Part shown: one piece after another, positions 25,217 to 38,500 of the stretch | How positions within the stretch are numbered: the first letter of the stretch is position 1 | Layout of the letters: the number at the start of each line of letters is the position of its first letter | Origin: Atopsyche davidsoni | Lineage: Eukaryota; Arthropoda; Insecta; Trichoptera; Hydrobiosidae | Length of the DNA: 64,000 nucleotides | Assembly (NCBI GenBank): GCA_022113835.1 | Contig: JAILWY010000007.1 | Coordinates: forward strand, 6,468,001-6,532,000 | Direction of reading: 5' to 3' | The notes under the pieces: model-generated | Told to the model about the DNA's origin: nothing | What the model saw: the letters and a program-made list of their open reading frames with translations, nothing else | The model's database searches: none | Program-made: the position numbers and the translations under genes

Positions 25217-25468
25217 AAGCAGCCTATACACGGTAACACACAACCGAAAAACGGCTTGTAACTAGCCAATAGTGAAATATATTTTGTAGTTTTTTTTAAA
25301 TAAATATACAATAAAACCTATAGAGGTTTTATTGTATAGGTAAAATCGCACTTACTGTGACGGTCTTCACAAAAATCAAATATATATTGATATATTTTTG
25401 TTTAGACGACCGTTTTGGCTAGCTAGCCGATCTATTGTTGGTTGTATTGCAACGTGTAGTCTGTTTTA
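25217..25468. mobile_element. Second adjacent MITE of the TACACACG family
   Basis: Left end AAGCAGCCTATACACGGTAAC; inverted right end ACAGACTACACGTTGCAATAC. An internal hairpin with 14-bp perfect arms (25306-25319 and 25324-25337, arms ATACAATAAAACCT) and a 4-nt loop makes the element strongly foldable. It lies within 10 bp of the previous copy. Confidence 0.6.
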
Positions 25469-27356
25469 CTAAGCACAAATTTTCTCAACAGTGTGTATTA
25501 TGGGGAGATCAGCTGAGATGAGAAGAAACTCAGAGCTGGTCATGTGACCCCTCCCTCTGCTCTGCAGCCAATGGGGTGCCTTCATCCCCAAGCTCCACCC
25601 ACAGGTCGATTTTCACTGCGATGTACCATTGAAGGTATGTTAAAATTTAAAAATAATATTCACTGAAACATGTATTCATATAATTTAAGCATATAATATA
25701 TATACGTATAAAAAAAACAATATTTAATTATTTATTATTTATAACGGTTTCATGCATAATTAATCAAGTCACCCATTTAGAACTAGATTTTTTATTCGCT
25801 GATCTAATCTTGCATTATAAGCGAAGGAATTTAAATTTTTAATTAAAATTCAATATTTTTCACGTGATTATTATTTATTAACAAATCAAGTTTATTTATT
25901 TTAAGGGTAGGCCATAAAAATGTCAAAATGTCGTTATCTAAGGAGGATAGTTGTAAAAATATAACATCTTTACGTAACTGATATATTCTGTGCCTTCAAT
26001 GTTGATTCATGTCACTGAAACATAAACACAAAGAAAATGTATATTTCTTTTCAAAACTGTTATTTCAATATTTTTTAAATTCATTTGCGATTTTTATATA
26101 TTACAGTACACATAACACACATGGTATTTGAATATTAATACTCAAACTACTTATTTAATTAATTTTCCCACCTTGTATCTTTATAAAAATATTATCAATT
26201 ATTAAATCAAAGTGCTCGGTTATTTAAATTTTTAATATGTTGTTAACATATATTTCTAAGCTTTTTGTGATAGTGAAATCCGACATTTTAATTTATTTGT
26301 ACATGTTTGGTTTGTTCAATTAGCTGTAATTAAATACTATCTATCTACCTTTATATGATAACTGTTAAATATTTTTTTAAATTCGTATTATACTAAATTA
26401 AAATAAAACAATGTTTTAAATATTTTGTATACATTTAACACGAATAGAAAAAATTACAGCATTATTACTGTCCAAGTTGCATGATCACAGTGGGTTATGA
26501 ATTATATACAATATTGGATAGTCGGGTGTAGGCTTAAATTTCAAACTTGTCCCATAAAATATTATTTTTTCTCGTCGTTTCACTTGTGTACTGCATAATC
26601 AAAAATTATGATACACTTCACAGTCCTGTTTGGCGACAACAATTTTTTTAAATAATTTTTTAAGCAAGTAATTGGATCTTGAAGTAGAAAAATTGGTAGA
26701 AGAATTAGTAGAAAAATGATGTAAAAGATTACAATATTATCTTTATATTCTTTGTAGTTATAGAATACAAAGAAAAAAAAATTCAATCGATATCTATTGA
26801 CGACCGAATCGTCTCTTTATAAGGTTAATTCAGATTTTACAGTTTTCTTGTTTATATCGTCTTATAAATACAACGGAAATGTTAAAACATAAAACATGTC
26901 TGTAATAAATGTAGATTGCCTCTACATCAGTCACGATATCTTTAATTTTATGTTTTTGTTTTATTATTAAGCAAATAATAATATAAGAATTGAATGAAAT
27001 TGATATTTCGGTTATTAATTTATTATTAAGTAAATATATAATATATTTGTAACTATCCTGAAATGTAGGATATTGAAAATAGTCAAGAATATTATCAAGT
27101 ATAACATCGTCGGTATTCGGGTCGAAACACGCTAGCCAAAAATCGCATTTAATAATAATATTAAATATACTGTAGTTAAATCAAACCAGTATGATTTAAA
27201 TCAAACGACTTCAATATCCTCAGGCTTAGAAGTCGTAAAAACTTAATAATTGATTTTCGACACCATTAAAATACGGTGATCTTAAGCATATGTCGATTTT
27301 TTGATTAACGTCAATCAGATGCGTATTTATTACCCATTACGGGTTTAGTATATTAT
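25469..27356. other. Intergenic DNA
   Basis: A non-coding GC-richer block lies at 25505-25625 (contains CAGCTG and a GGTCATGTGACC near-palindrome). The rest is very AT-rich with nothing recognised. Confidence 0.4.
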
Positions 27357-27818
27357 TACTAATACTAGTAATGTAGCCCGTCACAAAATGACGTATTTGA
27401 TGAACGATGCGTCTTTTGTTTTTTTTTGTAAAAGTTCTAAATTTGAAATTCTCGCGGTGAACGACATCTCGCGGCGAAGAAGTGAATCATATAATTAAAG
27501 TTTAGCTAAAGCATATTTTAAAGTTTATGAATGAAAATATTATCCTATCGTCTTGAAATTCGGCACATAGCTGCGGAAAAATTTACTTAACTTATGTGCA
27601 AAAAATCAGCGTTGTATCTTTTAAGATATTCTATACAGAACGGAAAAATGAAACATACATACAAACACACAATGGCTATTATTATAGTAGATGATTAGGC
27701 ACATTAGTTCATACATAGAAGATGATTTAAAGAAATTCTCAGAAAAATATCATCGTGCCACATCCCACACTTTAAATCATCTTCTATGTATGAACTAATG
27801 TGCCTAATCATATTAGTA
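27357..27818. mobile_element. Fold-back element 1, arm interrupted by a Helitron
   Basis: The left arm is 27357-27364 plus 27692-27732, and the right arm is 27770-27818. Once the Helitron at 27365-27691 is ignored, the arms are perfect inverted repeats of 49 bp. The 37-bp loop contains CTCAGAAAAATATCATCGTG and CCACATCCC. The same loop core recurs in the hairpin at 63516-63647, whose arms are unrelated. Confidence 0.85.
27365..27691 (-). mobile_element. Small non-autonomous Helitron
   Basis: Read on the minus strand it starts TCTACTATAATAATAGCC after a host A and ends GGGCTACATTACTAG before a host T. A CGTCA/TGACG hairpin lies about 10 nt before the CTAG end. These are the standard Helitron termini. 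The 327-bp interior has no coding capacity. Insertion split a pre-existing palindrome arm, so the empty site can be read directly from the other arm. Confidence 0.85.
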
Positions 27819-28571
27819 GTGATCTTAAGCCTCATATAGAAAAAGTGAATTTTGAAACACAAAGAAAAAAAAGGTTTATTATGGTTTAATTGAGACGAAA
27901 TTGTATAAATACTCGGTATTTATAGAATTTTTGATAGCACTGATAACAAATTGTATGATTTATGTTAATCATTTGTTCTGATGTAATTGATTATTTTTGC
28001 CAAGAAACATGTCGAAGCAGTCACCAAAAAAGCCAATATTTTTTATGACATCCGATAATATAGTTTCTGTGTTTAGTAAAAGTAGAAACGTTTAGTCACA
28101 AGTTGCAGTATAATTGGATCATTTTTGTTGCACGCTATCTCAACCTGCATGTAAGATTTTAGGGCTGGCATCAAACCTCAACTTGTGTTATAATAAATAC
28201 GATCAGTTATGTTTTCACCCATATAAAAAGCTATATTTTGCAACTCAATCTAAATTCTCAAAGTATATTTGGTCTTATTAAAGCTGTTCATGTTTTTATA
28301 CCTGCAAATATCTTTATGCTTATTTATTTTCTTAAATAGTTTGTCCTCCAATTTTTTATTTTTTGGTTCCGCCATTTTACTAAAAGTTTTATAAACAAAG
28401 CTCAGTTGTGTTGTTTTTTTAATATAAGTTGAAGGTTACTTTGCATCGTTTTAAGGTCATAATCAAACCTGATATCTAAAGTTAAAATGACACGCCACTG
28501 TGATGGATTTTACCGTAAAATAAAATCATGAACAAAGCATGAAATTATATTTATGAAATTTTAATCATATA
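27819..28571. other. Intergenic DNA
   Basis: AT-rich, with no gene or clear repeat recognised. Confidence 0.4.
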
Positions 28572-28965
28572 TTGAGAAAAGTACTATTTTCAAGAGACAT
28601 AACATTGAAAACTCGCTGGAGATTCACCAAGTGTTATGTCGTCTCAGTTCATCTGTATGGAGGACAGCTACAATGCGAAGAATTGATAGAATGGCTTTAT
28701 GAGAGAGTCTTGCACAGAATGCGCAAAGAAAGAGAACTCCTGACACGATGGTAAAAATGCGTATGGTCTCCTATTTTGCCCACATCTTTCGGTATATAAC
28801 AATAAAAATAGCATCCTCCAGCTCCAGTTCAAGGAAAAAGTTGGAGTTGGCAGGAAGAAACTTCCGTGGATGTGGAATTTATGCCAGTAGCTGGAAATCG
28901 GAAGTACGGTCGAATTAGTGAGACTGGCCCAGGATAGAAATATATTTGATGAAATGGTCACCAAA
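28572..28965 (+). pseudogene. Non-LTR retrotransposon (LINE) fragment
   Basis: The conceptual frame FSRDITLKTRWRFTKCYV..VHLYGG, then MRKERELLT, matches the C-terminal part of LINE reverse transcriptases, where RWR(L)TKCYVWSVLLYG and KERELL motifs are typical. It is broken: a stop follows LLTRW and later pieces (KKLPW, VRLAQDRNIFDEMV) lie in other frames. No endonuclease or catalytic FADD motif is present, so this is a 5'-truncated, decayed copy. Confidence 0.7.
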
Positions 28966-29049
28966 AAAAGAAGAATATATATTTTAAATATTATTAGAAT
29001 ATACAATAGAAAGCTAACAAAGAAAATAAATGTATATAAAGTTCAAAAG

Positions 29050-29335
29050 TTCATAGTATTATGGATGCTTTTTTATGCATTGTGCGGTATCGACCCCACT
29101 GCCACGTGTTTCTTCGCTACCTCTATTTCCACATTGCCGACGGGAAAGCCCGAGGATAATTCTGGAGCCTTCCACGGGAAGCCTTTAAAATAAATTAAAG
29201 CCGGCGTCTCCATGGCAGCGATCCTGTTTGGCCGATACAATCCCCAGGGATAAGTGAAATCACATCCGCGTCTCGGAATCCGGGAGCCATTTCAACGAGT
29301 GCCGCGGCGGGGAGCGACCATTCCACACCAGACTG
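29050..29335. promoter_or_regulatory. GC-rich island upstream of the 29.5-39.4 kb gene
   Basis: About 290 bp of markedly higher GC, ending 180 bp before the proposed first coding exon at 29517. It has no convincing exon structure. It could be a promoter, 5' untranslated exon or conserved element. Confidence 0.35.
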
Positions 29336-29516
29336 ACTTAATAAACAAATAAACAAAACATACAAAATAATTCATAATAAACAAAAGAACAAATGCATTT
29401 TGACAGATGAGATTCATTTGCAAACGTTTCTGGTCAACTTGTGAATTTGAAAGCGCATATATTGTATATGTATCTTGTTTTAATTTTATTGTGTGTAATA
29501 TTTTAGTTAAAAAAAT

Positions 29517-32500
29517 ATGTCGTACAACTTTCGCGCTGGTCAGGTGAGTATTTTTTACAATATTTTTTAAAATAAATTACACGTACTTTAATAATACGAT
29601 TGATGTGTATATCAAAGAAATTAAAATCTTATTTATATACAACTCTCACCTTGATTCACGTTTTGTATACGTCTGCTTTAGTAAATGATTGCAAAAAGTG
29701 ATTTAGAATATAGGAGCTTTACAAAGACTATTTATGAATTGAAAACTAGCTTAAAATGACTACTGAAAATAGTATTTAAAAATGATCAGTATAATGCGAT
29801 TTCAATAAAAATATATATCGTGCTTTTTGTATTCGCTGGTTACAAGTGTGTCCTTTTGTACCCGGCCGAGGGCGTGAAGAGGGCCCTTCTGTTTGCAAAC
29901 ATTTTGCTGGAGAGGATCAGGCCATCCATAAATCATCGCAACTGCTGTAGGAACAAACAATCACATCCCTAATCGCCCTCCCTTACAACTAAAGCCGAAT
30001 ATACTGCAGCACAATAAAAATTATTCACCTAGGATTATAGATTTAACTTTTTTGTCAAGTCGGCACAGAAGCGCATATGTCTAAAAATAACAACAAGTGA
30101 TGCAACTGTAAACGTAGAATGTGTTTGCATTTATGATTAGTTTATTTTTCGAAAGAATGGGGTTTTAATGCGATATCAGCATTTACATCTCAAAATTTTC
30201 TCTATATTTTTGAGTTAACGCCTATTCGTAGCTTATATTTTTTCATGGTGTTATTTATTATCTAGTTTCGCGATAGGTATTATTTATTTATTAAACTAAG
30301 CTGCTTTATCAGAACTGCAACAGTTCAATGATTCACATATACAAACAAATTAAAGATTCTTTATTTTCTTTAATGTTAATTTACAATAGTGGCTATGCTT
30401 ACAATACTGCGTGTGGCTGTCCTCTGCTCCTGCGCGCAGGTTGGGGGGGTTACAAGGTGTGGCTTAGGCGATAGCGTGCATATGTAAGTCATTTTAGATA
30501 GTAGTTACATTAAATACGCGTGATTGACGCACTTGATTGAAAGATGTTAAAGATGGTGAAGATCGGTAACTTGCGACTGGCATGTGTGCGACCGCCGGCT
30601 GGTGGGGAGGGCGGGTGTGAGGGGATTAGCGGATTACCCGCGGGCAGCATCTCTCCTCTCATTGTCCTCGCAAATGTGCCATTATGTTCACATAGGTTAA
30701 ACGATTTATAGTGTCTCCTCGTGGACGTCGCCCTCATCGGGAACCCTCACTTTCGGAAAAGATTATTTTTTTTACTTACTATTGTGGGTGGATTTCAATC
30801 AATATGATTTTTGTCTTCAGATATTTGACTGGACGCAAGTGGATATTTTGCGTGTATTAAATACAGCCCAATCATTGTTTAACTCATTTAAAAACACATG
30901 GCAGCGGAACAACAGTCTTTTTCCTCCCTTCAGTTGTTTATACTTGTATAAATCAAGTCACAAAAACATATACGATTTGTAATTGGAGAAGAAACAATTT
31001 ATAAAACGTATGCGATGTCTTCGATGGCTTTCGACCATTTCGGAGTGAGTGTCGTGTGCTGAATTATTTTCACATCACCCATATCTATTCGCTGCTCCGC
31101 TACTGTTTTTATTTTCATTGAAATTCGTGTAGATGTTTATGAGCATCGCAGAATGGTACCATCGATACACTGTTATGGCATCCGTATTGATTTTCATTTT
31201 AGTCCGGCTACGAAACTGTCTCCGTCCTGCATGAGCCGCTGACTCCGGCGACAGTTTGCTCGGGATCGCGTGCCCTCTCCGAAACGCCCGCAAGGATCGA
31301 CGTTTATTTTTGTTATTCATAAATATTTATAGATTTTGAACGAAACTCTGTGGATTAGGCTGATAAATATTATGATTTTCGGTATAAAATCGGAGAATGC
31401 CATTATAGAAATTTAATAAAATTATACACCTTTGATGTGTGTTTTGACGACGCAAGCTCGAATCGAATTTTCTAAATATATATTACAATATCGCTCGTGA
31501 CAAAGCCGCGATTCTCGATCCGCAAAACCCGAGTTCGGGGACTAAAAAATATCGCTTATCCGATTTTTTATACACAAAACTTTGTTGAAGTTTACGCGTT
31601 GCTATTTATAAAATCAAACTTTCGAAGCGCAAAAACACTGTCGTTATTTTTTGGCCGCGCAGAACACAAGGAAGTAATCTGTCCAATGATGGAAGATGGA
31701 TTGCCGCTCCACATTTATTTTAATTATAGTATTTTTTTAACGAGACTTCTTTGTACTTTGTTGTATCTTAATCTTTTTGATGATTGCTCTGACTCTTTCC
31801 CGCGGTTGTACTGCATTAGTATTTAGCGCGATTGTATCGTGAGTCGATGATACACTTCCCATTAACCCGTAAAATGTACGGTTACATCGATGGATGGCGA
31901 TGTATTTAATGAAAAGCTGAACAAAGTGACGACATGCACCGTTCATCTATTAAACAATATTATCATATATATAAGAGATAATTCTTGACGCTCGTTTTAT
32001 ATTTCGCTCTAGTATGTTAGTAGCTAAAGTTCTTGGGAAGTTATCTCGCAATACCCTCGCCGCATGGTGTCGTCCCCGAGTTCCTTCCTGCAGATGTGCC
32101 GCGGTTCGTGCCGATCGGGGAGGACAAATTCGATTACAAGAGTATCGACACGCGATACTCGCATAAGCCACAACATACCGCCAGTTTATACATCGCGGTG
32201 CACCAGGGGTCGACAACCTCTTACACAGAGGACCCGATTGATTATGCACATTTTTAAAACCCGACAATAAATTTTTTGTTTAATAATATGTATATCATTT
32301 AAAATTAGCTCGGTTTTTGAGGAGATGGCGAGAAAAGAGTAGAGAGGGCGAGTGTGGTTGTCGATCCCGACTGCGGTGGCTCGCGGGCCGCGGCTTGGCG
32401 AGCCCCGCCAGACCCGCCAGACCCGCCGCCTATCGAATCTTATGGATTATTCATTTTAAACATTATAGCGCCCTCGATAAAATTTTACGCGCCTCAGTCA

Positions 32501-35500
32501 TATATTGCCCCATCGAGGGTTTGATTAAATGTTTGGCGTAGTGCAATTTAACATCGCCACCTATTTACTACTCGTATTCCATTACTACTTTGGTTGAAAT
32601 GAAATTTTAAGTTCCGTTTTATTAACTGAGGTTTTCAAGTTCATTTTGATTCACAGACAGTTTTCACAGTATATATCTTGATTAATTAAGCGATGAAATA
32701 AATTGTGGGAAACCTTTTGCCGTTGGAATGACTATCGTGAATTAGAAGTGGGCAGCATTACTATTGTGCGATGTACACAACGGGCGTATGGTCTGTATCC
32801 TCATAGCATGCATTACAGCTGAGACATCTCACCCCTTTTGTGAGGGTCGAAATAAGGGTGCGTTTTGCGTAGTATTATTTACAGACATTGCAATTTAAAA
32901 AAGGGTGATACCAGCGACGCATTTTAATTGCTTATGTAATTTATTATTTTTTCACTTCAAATAATACACAATTCGTGTGAGTTTTATACTGTTGGTATCG
33001 CTTGCTCAGTAATTTGTTAAAATGTGTATATTTTAACTTATTCATACTTAATTAATCGGGGATCGAATTGGAAGCCTCTCTTGCCTCTTGAGCCAACAAG
33101 TCAACCAAATCATAAGGCGCACCCTGGGCCCAGTGATTTGTCAGGCCTTGGACTCTAAATATATCTTTGTGTCAGTCTCTGACCTAAAAAAACCTTACTC
33201 TCACAATTATTTATTAATTTTGTATTTTATAGAATACGTATAGGGTTCCCCTGCTCCCCTTGTCTCTATATTCACGAAGAGCAGAACCCTTTAGCCACGT
33301 GCCGGCTGATTACTCTCACCACTTTGCGGCTGTCGACTGTTGCTATTAACTATTTGAAGTATCAATTATTTATAGCAGAAATTATAACATGTCAACATGA
33401 ACCTAAGAATTCATTAATATCTGAATAAAAATAAAGTAATCATTCTGATTCGTGCTTATACCCACGTGCGTTGCAATAAGGCATGTAACATGTCAAAGAA
33501 ATTTATATGAATAAAGACTTTCGCAGGCGAGTTCCGTGCTTTTGTCGTTTACTCGACTCTGCGGACAACGCGAACGCGAAATAATAACAGGAAATGAAAA
33601 CCAACGTTCAAATGAATTTAAGTTGATAATGGCGTGAGTTAAATAAATAAACATAATTTATTACTATTCATTATTTCATAATCTGTATTATTACCCACAC
33701 CAGGTTAATTGCACGCACAATATGGTTTAGGTAATCAATTCACACGAGACAAATCCTCTAAAAAAATTTCGAAACACCTGTCTACTATGGCTGAGCGAGA
33801 TTCTGGGTGTTGAGTGGATGGGCTCACTTTATTATTTAAGTAGGTGGTGGTGGTTCGAATCCCACCTGTGCCTCGAAAAAAAAAGCGAGGATTTTTTTAT
33901 TGTTTCGTGTGTTAATCGATTATCTAAAAATATTTTATTTGTATTGATTATATATTTATGACATAAGTCATATTACATATTTTCCAATAAACCCTCATCT
34001 TTTTACATCAAATAAATAGCTACTTAGTATTTCGTCAAATATTCATGAAATTGATAGATATATCGTTGTATGACCATGGTTTATTAAACCTATGGTTTGT
34101 TTAAAGTAAAACACTACAAACAAACATGATTCAGTGGTTGGAAACAATAAAATCTTTGAGATATGAAGGTCAAGACATCTTTTTAAAAACTCATCTATTA
34201 TTAATATTTTTATGATTGAATTTGTAAAATTAAATATCAGCCCGTGTACCGAAGAGCGTCTGTCATTAAATATAAACGATTTCTTAAATGAACTGCCTTG
34301 AAAAATAAAGCTTAAGATAGAAGACATTAGAAATGTGGTAAATATTTTAGAATATGTGCCACTCATGCAAACATGGTTTTTACACATCCTAAGCCACATG
34401 CCGTAAGCTCCATTACCTATAAATATCACACACCACATTGCAGGCATAGCCCTAACAACTATTGCATATTATTATTTTATTTTTTTAGAATATGTTTGAG
34501 CCACTGTGTATATAATACGGCATGCGTAGATTCAACAAAACTTGCATGATGAATGGCAATAAAGAGGTTTCACATATAATATATGTAAGATGACAAAAAG
34601 GCGGAAGGAAATTTATAATCAATAACGGGTCGCGGGACGTTACTTATAATGCGAACCTTCGCAGAGGAGGCCCGGCGGGTCTCGCAGATGCTCCTGGCGT
34701 CACGCCGAGCCAGGCCGAGCCAGGGTCCGAGGGGTTCAGTCGGCCGCGCGACTCCGGCCAGGCGGGTCGTGAGCCCCTTCACGCCCCTTCACGCCCCTTC
34801 AGGAGCTCCTCCCGCTCCCAGCGCCGGGCCTCCCTGGACTGATAAAAGCTTGCGACTCCATTGGACGTAAGTTGTTCGTCGACAGGAACTGTACAAAATT
34901 TACAATGTACAATGTTTTTGGAACATATTTTTATTCTATAGTGATAATATTTTCAATGCTTATTCATTTACGTACACGTGTCAGGTTTCGGTATTCATCT
35001 TCGTGAGCCACAGTTTTGTCAAAAAAATAGTTATTACGAAAATAGATGTTTTACTTTTTTAATTATCGTCCTTTTTCAAGGTGCAATAATTAACGACTTT
35101 TCGATACCAAATTGTTAAAGTTTTTTTTTTAAATTTTTTAATTAATTCCATACCATGGTTTATGTATAATCTTTTGATTCCAATTAAAAAGAGGACTTCT
35201 AAATGCTTAGGGTACTAGATCCGCCAGTGTTTATAATCTCCAAATGTCTAAACTTCACTCGGGAAAACATATATTTATCATAATAAAAGTAAATTTATAA
35301 TAAATTAAATAACCGTATCCGTAGAAACAGGAATGAATCTAACTTTTTGCACTGAATTTTTTTTTTGATTGGTGCAGTAGGTTTTTCACAAAATATTTTC
35401 TAAAATTATCAAAAAACTCTAAAATTGATAGATCCCCTTAAATTTCAATATTTATGGGAAAATACAGCCCATTTATACCAAGGGGCAATCAAAAGTTAAA

Positions 35501-38500
35501 ACTGAGACTCGGTATTTCGATTCCGGCACCGAGGCTATTTTCATTCAAATTCACTCCTTGAAAATGACTCCAGCAAATACGTCGAAACGTCGCCGTCGTC
35601 CGGTCGACAATCGAAACTTTTACATATTAGAAAATAATTCAACAAACGTGTTAGTTTGAATTTGATCGTGATGCGAAATAGGAAACTTGTTGCAAGACTC
35701 GCGTGGCTTTATTGTAGTAAATACGTGAAAAATAAATACATTAAACGTGTATACTGTGGCGTAGAACCGAATGAAATTTTTTTATACGTATTTTTCTTTA
35801 CACAAACTCGATAATGAAAATAGAGAAATCTATGTACACTACCTACTATGTGAGCCCCACAACCTGCGCCAGGAGCAGAGAACACCGTATTGCAAGCATA
35901 GATAGCTCTGACAATAATTGTAAATAAACATAAAAGAAAAGAAAATAAATCTTGGATTTTCAAGGCTCTATTTTTTGTCGAATTAAATTGTAAAACTGAC
36001 GGTTAATTATGAATCTATTGAGTAATTTTTTTATTAAACTTTGATATTTGTTAGGTTTCGTATCTTCATCGAGTGCCTCACCTCAGAGGAGGTTGGCGAC
36101 CATTTCACTGAGCATGTACTCATGCTGAGTCAGTGTTCATGGTTTTCTAAGGGGAAAATACTGTAGTGGGTCCACGGGTGCTTCTACACCGCAGTTTTGT
36201 ATTCATGGTATCAATAGAAATAAGTTTGATGTGAAATTGTTGGAAAGGGCAGGGTACATTGTAAACACTTGCGATCTATGTTGCTACAAATTTTTGGATC
36301 TAATGTGATGTGTTGAACGTTGAACGTAGTACGAGCGGCCGTTCGGGGCACAGCGCCTCGGCAACTGGGAGGTGCCGCGCTGGTTCCCGGCGCGGCCCCG
36401 CGTGCCAGGAGTCCCCGGAGCCCCCGGAGCGCCCGGAGCCCCCGGAGCCCCGCGCTTCCTGGCCGACGAGCGAGGCCGCCTGCTGCCCCGGGCCCGCCGC
36501 GGCGCCCCCGCCTGCCGCGACTACCCCACCGCCTGGGACTACCCCGCCCGCCTCACCAGGCAGCGAGGTGACCTCCCCGGGAAAACCCAGCGCCCACAAG
36601 CAGTGCCTCTCTTTGTCCCCAACCGAGTCATTTTAAACACGTTTTGCCAACAAAAAGAGTAATGAAGTTTTGGAATTTTGCAAAAAAAATTGTTTGAGGT
36701 GAATTCATTACGATTGAAAACTGTTCCTGATCTTCAAATCTAATCACGCGTGCTAGAATTAGCTCGGTTATTCTACGAGTGACTTCTTTATTTTTTTAAA
36801 GTCAAGCAATTTTCTGCATTCGGCTGAAAATTTTACTATACATTGCTGAAATTGTGCGAAGGCCTCGAGTGCTACTTAAAATTTTATCTGTTCATTGAAT
36901 TCTTTCTAAAATCAGGTAAAAATAATTGTTTGTAGTAACAAAATGTCATGTTTTGTATATGTTTAGCAAACGAACTGAGCCAGGAGCCTCCTCAGGGACG
37001 GTACTTGGACTGGAAGCGGACCGAGAGCGCTAAGCCTGCCAAGGTCACTAAGCAGGTATACTATACCTATACACCTGCTGCCGTGTAATTTTTATAGACG
37101 GTTGTAATCCACGTGCACATATTAAAATAGCTCAGTTAAATAAAATAATTCATGGATGAAATGATTGATTGAAACAATATGAACTTTTCATGTACAAAAC
37201 CCGATATAAGATAAAATTCCAGCAATCCCGACTGAAGAGAGGTCTTTCTGAAAAACAATACTGATTGAACTTACAAATTATTTCCCACGGTAGCACTTCC
37301 ATCTTGTGTGTTAAAGTTATAATTAGATATTAAAAAAAAAAAAAAAAATTAAATATTTCAATCCAATTGATTATATAAATCAGATTTTGTTCAATGGTAG
37401 ATTTTTTTTTCATTTCAGTAAGAAGTTCTTAAGTTAAGTAATTTTTTGGTTGTTTTTAACCCATTTTAATTTGTTGCAGAGCACTTGAATAACAATATTG
37501 TCATCATCCAAGGATAATTTGGCTTCTTATTATTTATTTACTTTTTATTGGTGAAATTTAATTTAAAAAAATTATATCCTCTGTCCTTTTATGTTTTGTT
37601 ATTAAATGCTTTATTATTTTTTTGTAATTGGGCTATAAGTATTTAATAAATTGGTTATGACAATAATTACTTGTATGATGATTTATTAATGGTAATTTAA
37701 AATGACAGGATATAAACGGAGAGATTAGTCAGGAAGGAAACGAGTACATCCCGGGAGATTTAACCGATCCCGAGAAAAGATACATCCCTCCTCAGAGATC
37801 GCTCAAGAATAAATCTTTAGAAGAGTTAGCCGAGGAAGCGGCTGTCATCAGAGAGGATAGCCCCAAGGGAAAGGAAGAAACTGTAGACCTGCTTCAAAAT
37901 ATGTATGGAAAGTGCATGCATTCAGACACATCAGATAAACACAAGGAATCATCAAACCTTCCTATAGTTGATCCATTCACTGGTTTTTTTTATGCTAGAA
38001 AAATGCATATGGATAATCTACTTCATCATCCATTACCAGATACACTAGGACCAAAGAAAACGGCCAGCACCCGTCCAGAACCAGGACAGGATTTAGACGT
38101 CAAGCCTTACTCTAAAGCTCTCAACCCAAAAGTGCATCCTCCCACCCATCGCCCTCTTACGTGTGGAGGTGGAATACAGAATATCAACTCCAAGTTTGAA
38201 AAGTTTAATTGTTCCCGTCCTGCTACTTCAGGTGCAGAGAAAAAGTTTTCATTGAAGAATGCATCCCAGATGGATCTAGCGATCTGTTGGGACTATAGGA
38301 CAGTAGATCCCAGGGATGAACCCAAGAGATCTAAACACATTGATGGCTCTAATGGTTCTATGGCTCCAGCTATGTTCTCGATGGTTCATTCCCCTAAACA
38401 AACTTTGGATGCTATTCCAGAAACTGGGAGGTCAAACGCAATATTCACTCAAAATATCAATAATCCATATGACATAGACGAGGGTCGGATCCTACCTACT

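Larger units (their letters stand above)
29544..36329 (+). other. Long first intron of the uncharacterised gene
   Basis: Mostly non-coding. It contains family A repeats (30353-30487 minus, 34373-34495 plus, 35775-35956 plus), a family B copy (36058-36170), a tRNA-like SINE fragment (33783-33875), GC-rich blocks at 29860-29990, 30580-30680 and 32320-32420, and an unassigned GC-rich open island (34671-34867). It counts as intron only if the first exon at 29517 is right. Confidence 0.5.

Noticed and set aside
32206..32230. CAGGGGTCGACAACCT resembling a hAT terminal repeat
   Set aside because: No partner end or 8-bp duplication was found nearby.
34043..34447. 134-codon minus-strand open frame
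   Set aside because: It runs into a family A repeat copy and has no protein features.
35560..35612. GTCGAAACGTCG motif resembling the end of a hammerhead
   Set aside because: The upstream CTGATGA core is missing and stem II would be only about 3 bp; at most a decayed relic.
36310..36636. Alternative Pro/Ser-rich frame across exon 2 of the uncharacterised gene
   Set aside because: It would reach a stop soon after the next splice junction; the frame giving DYPTAWDYPARL continues open through exons 3 and 4.
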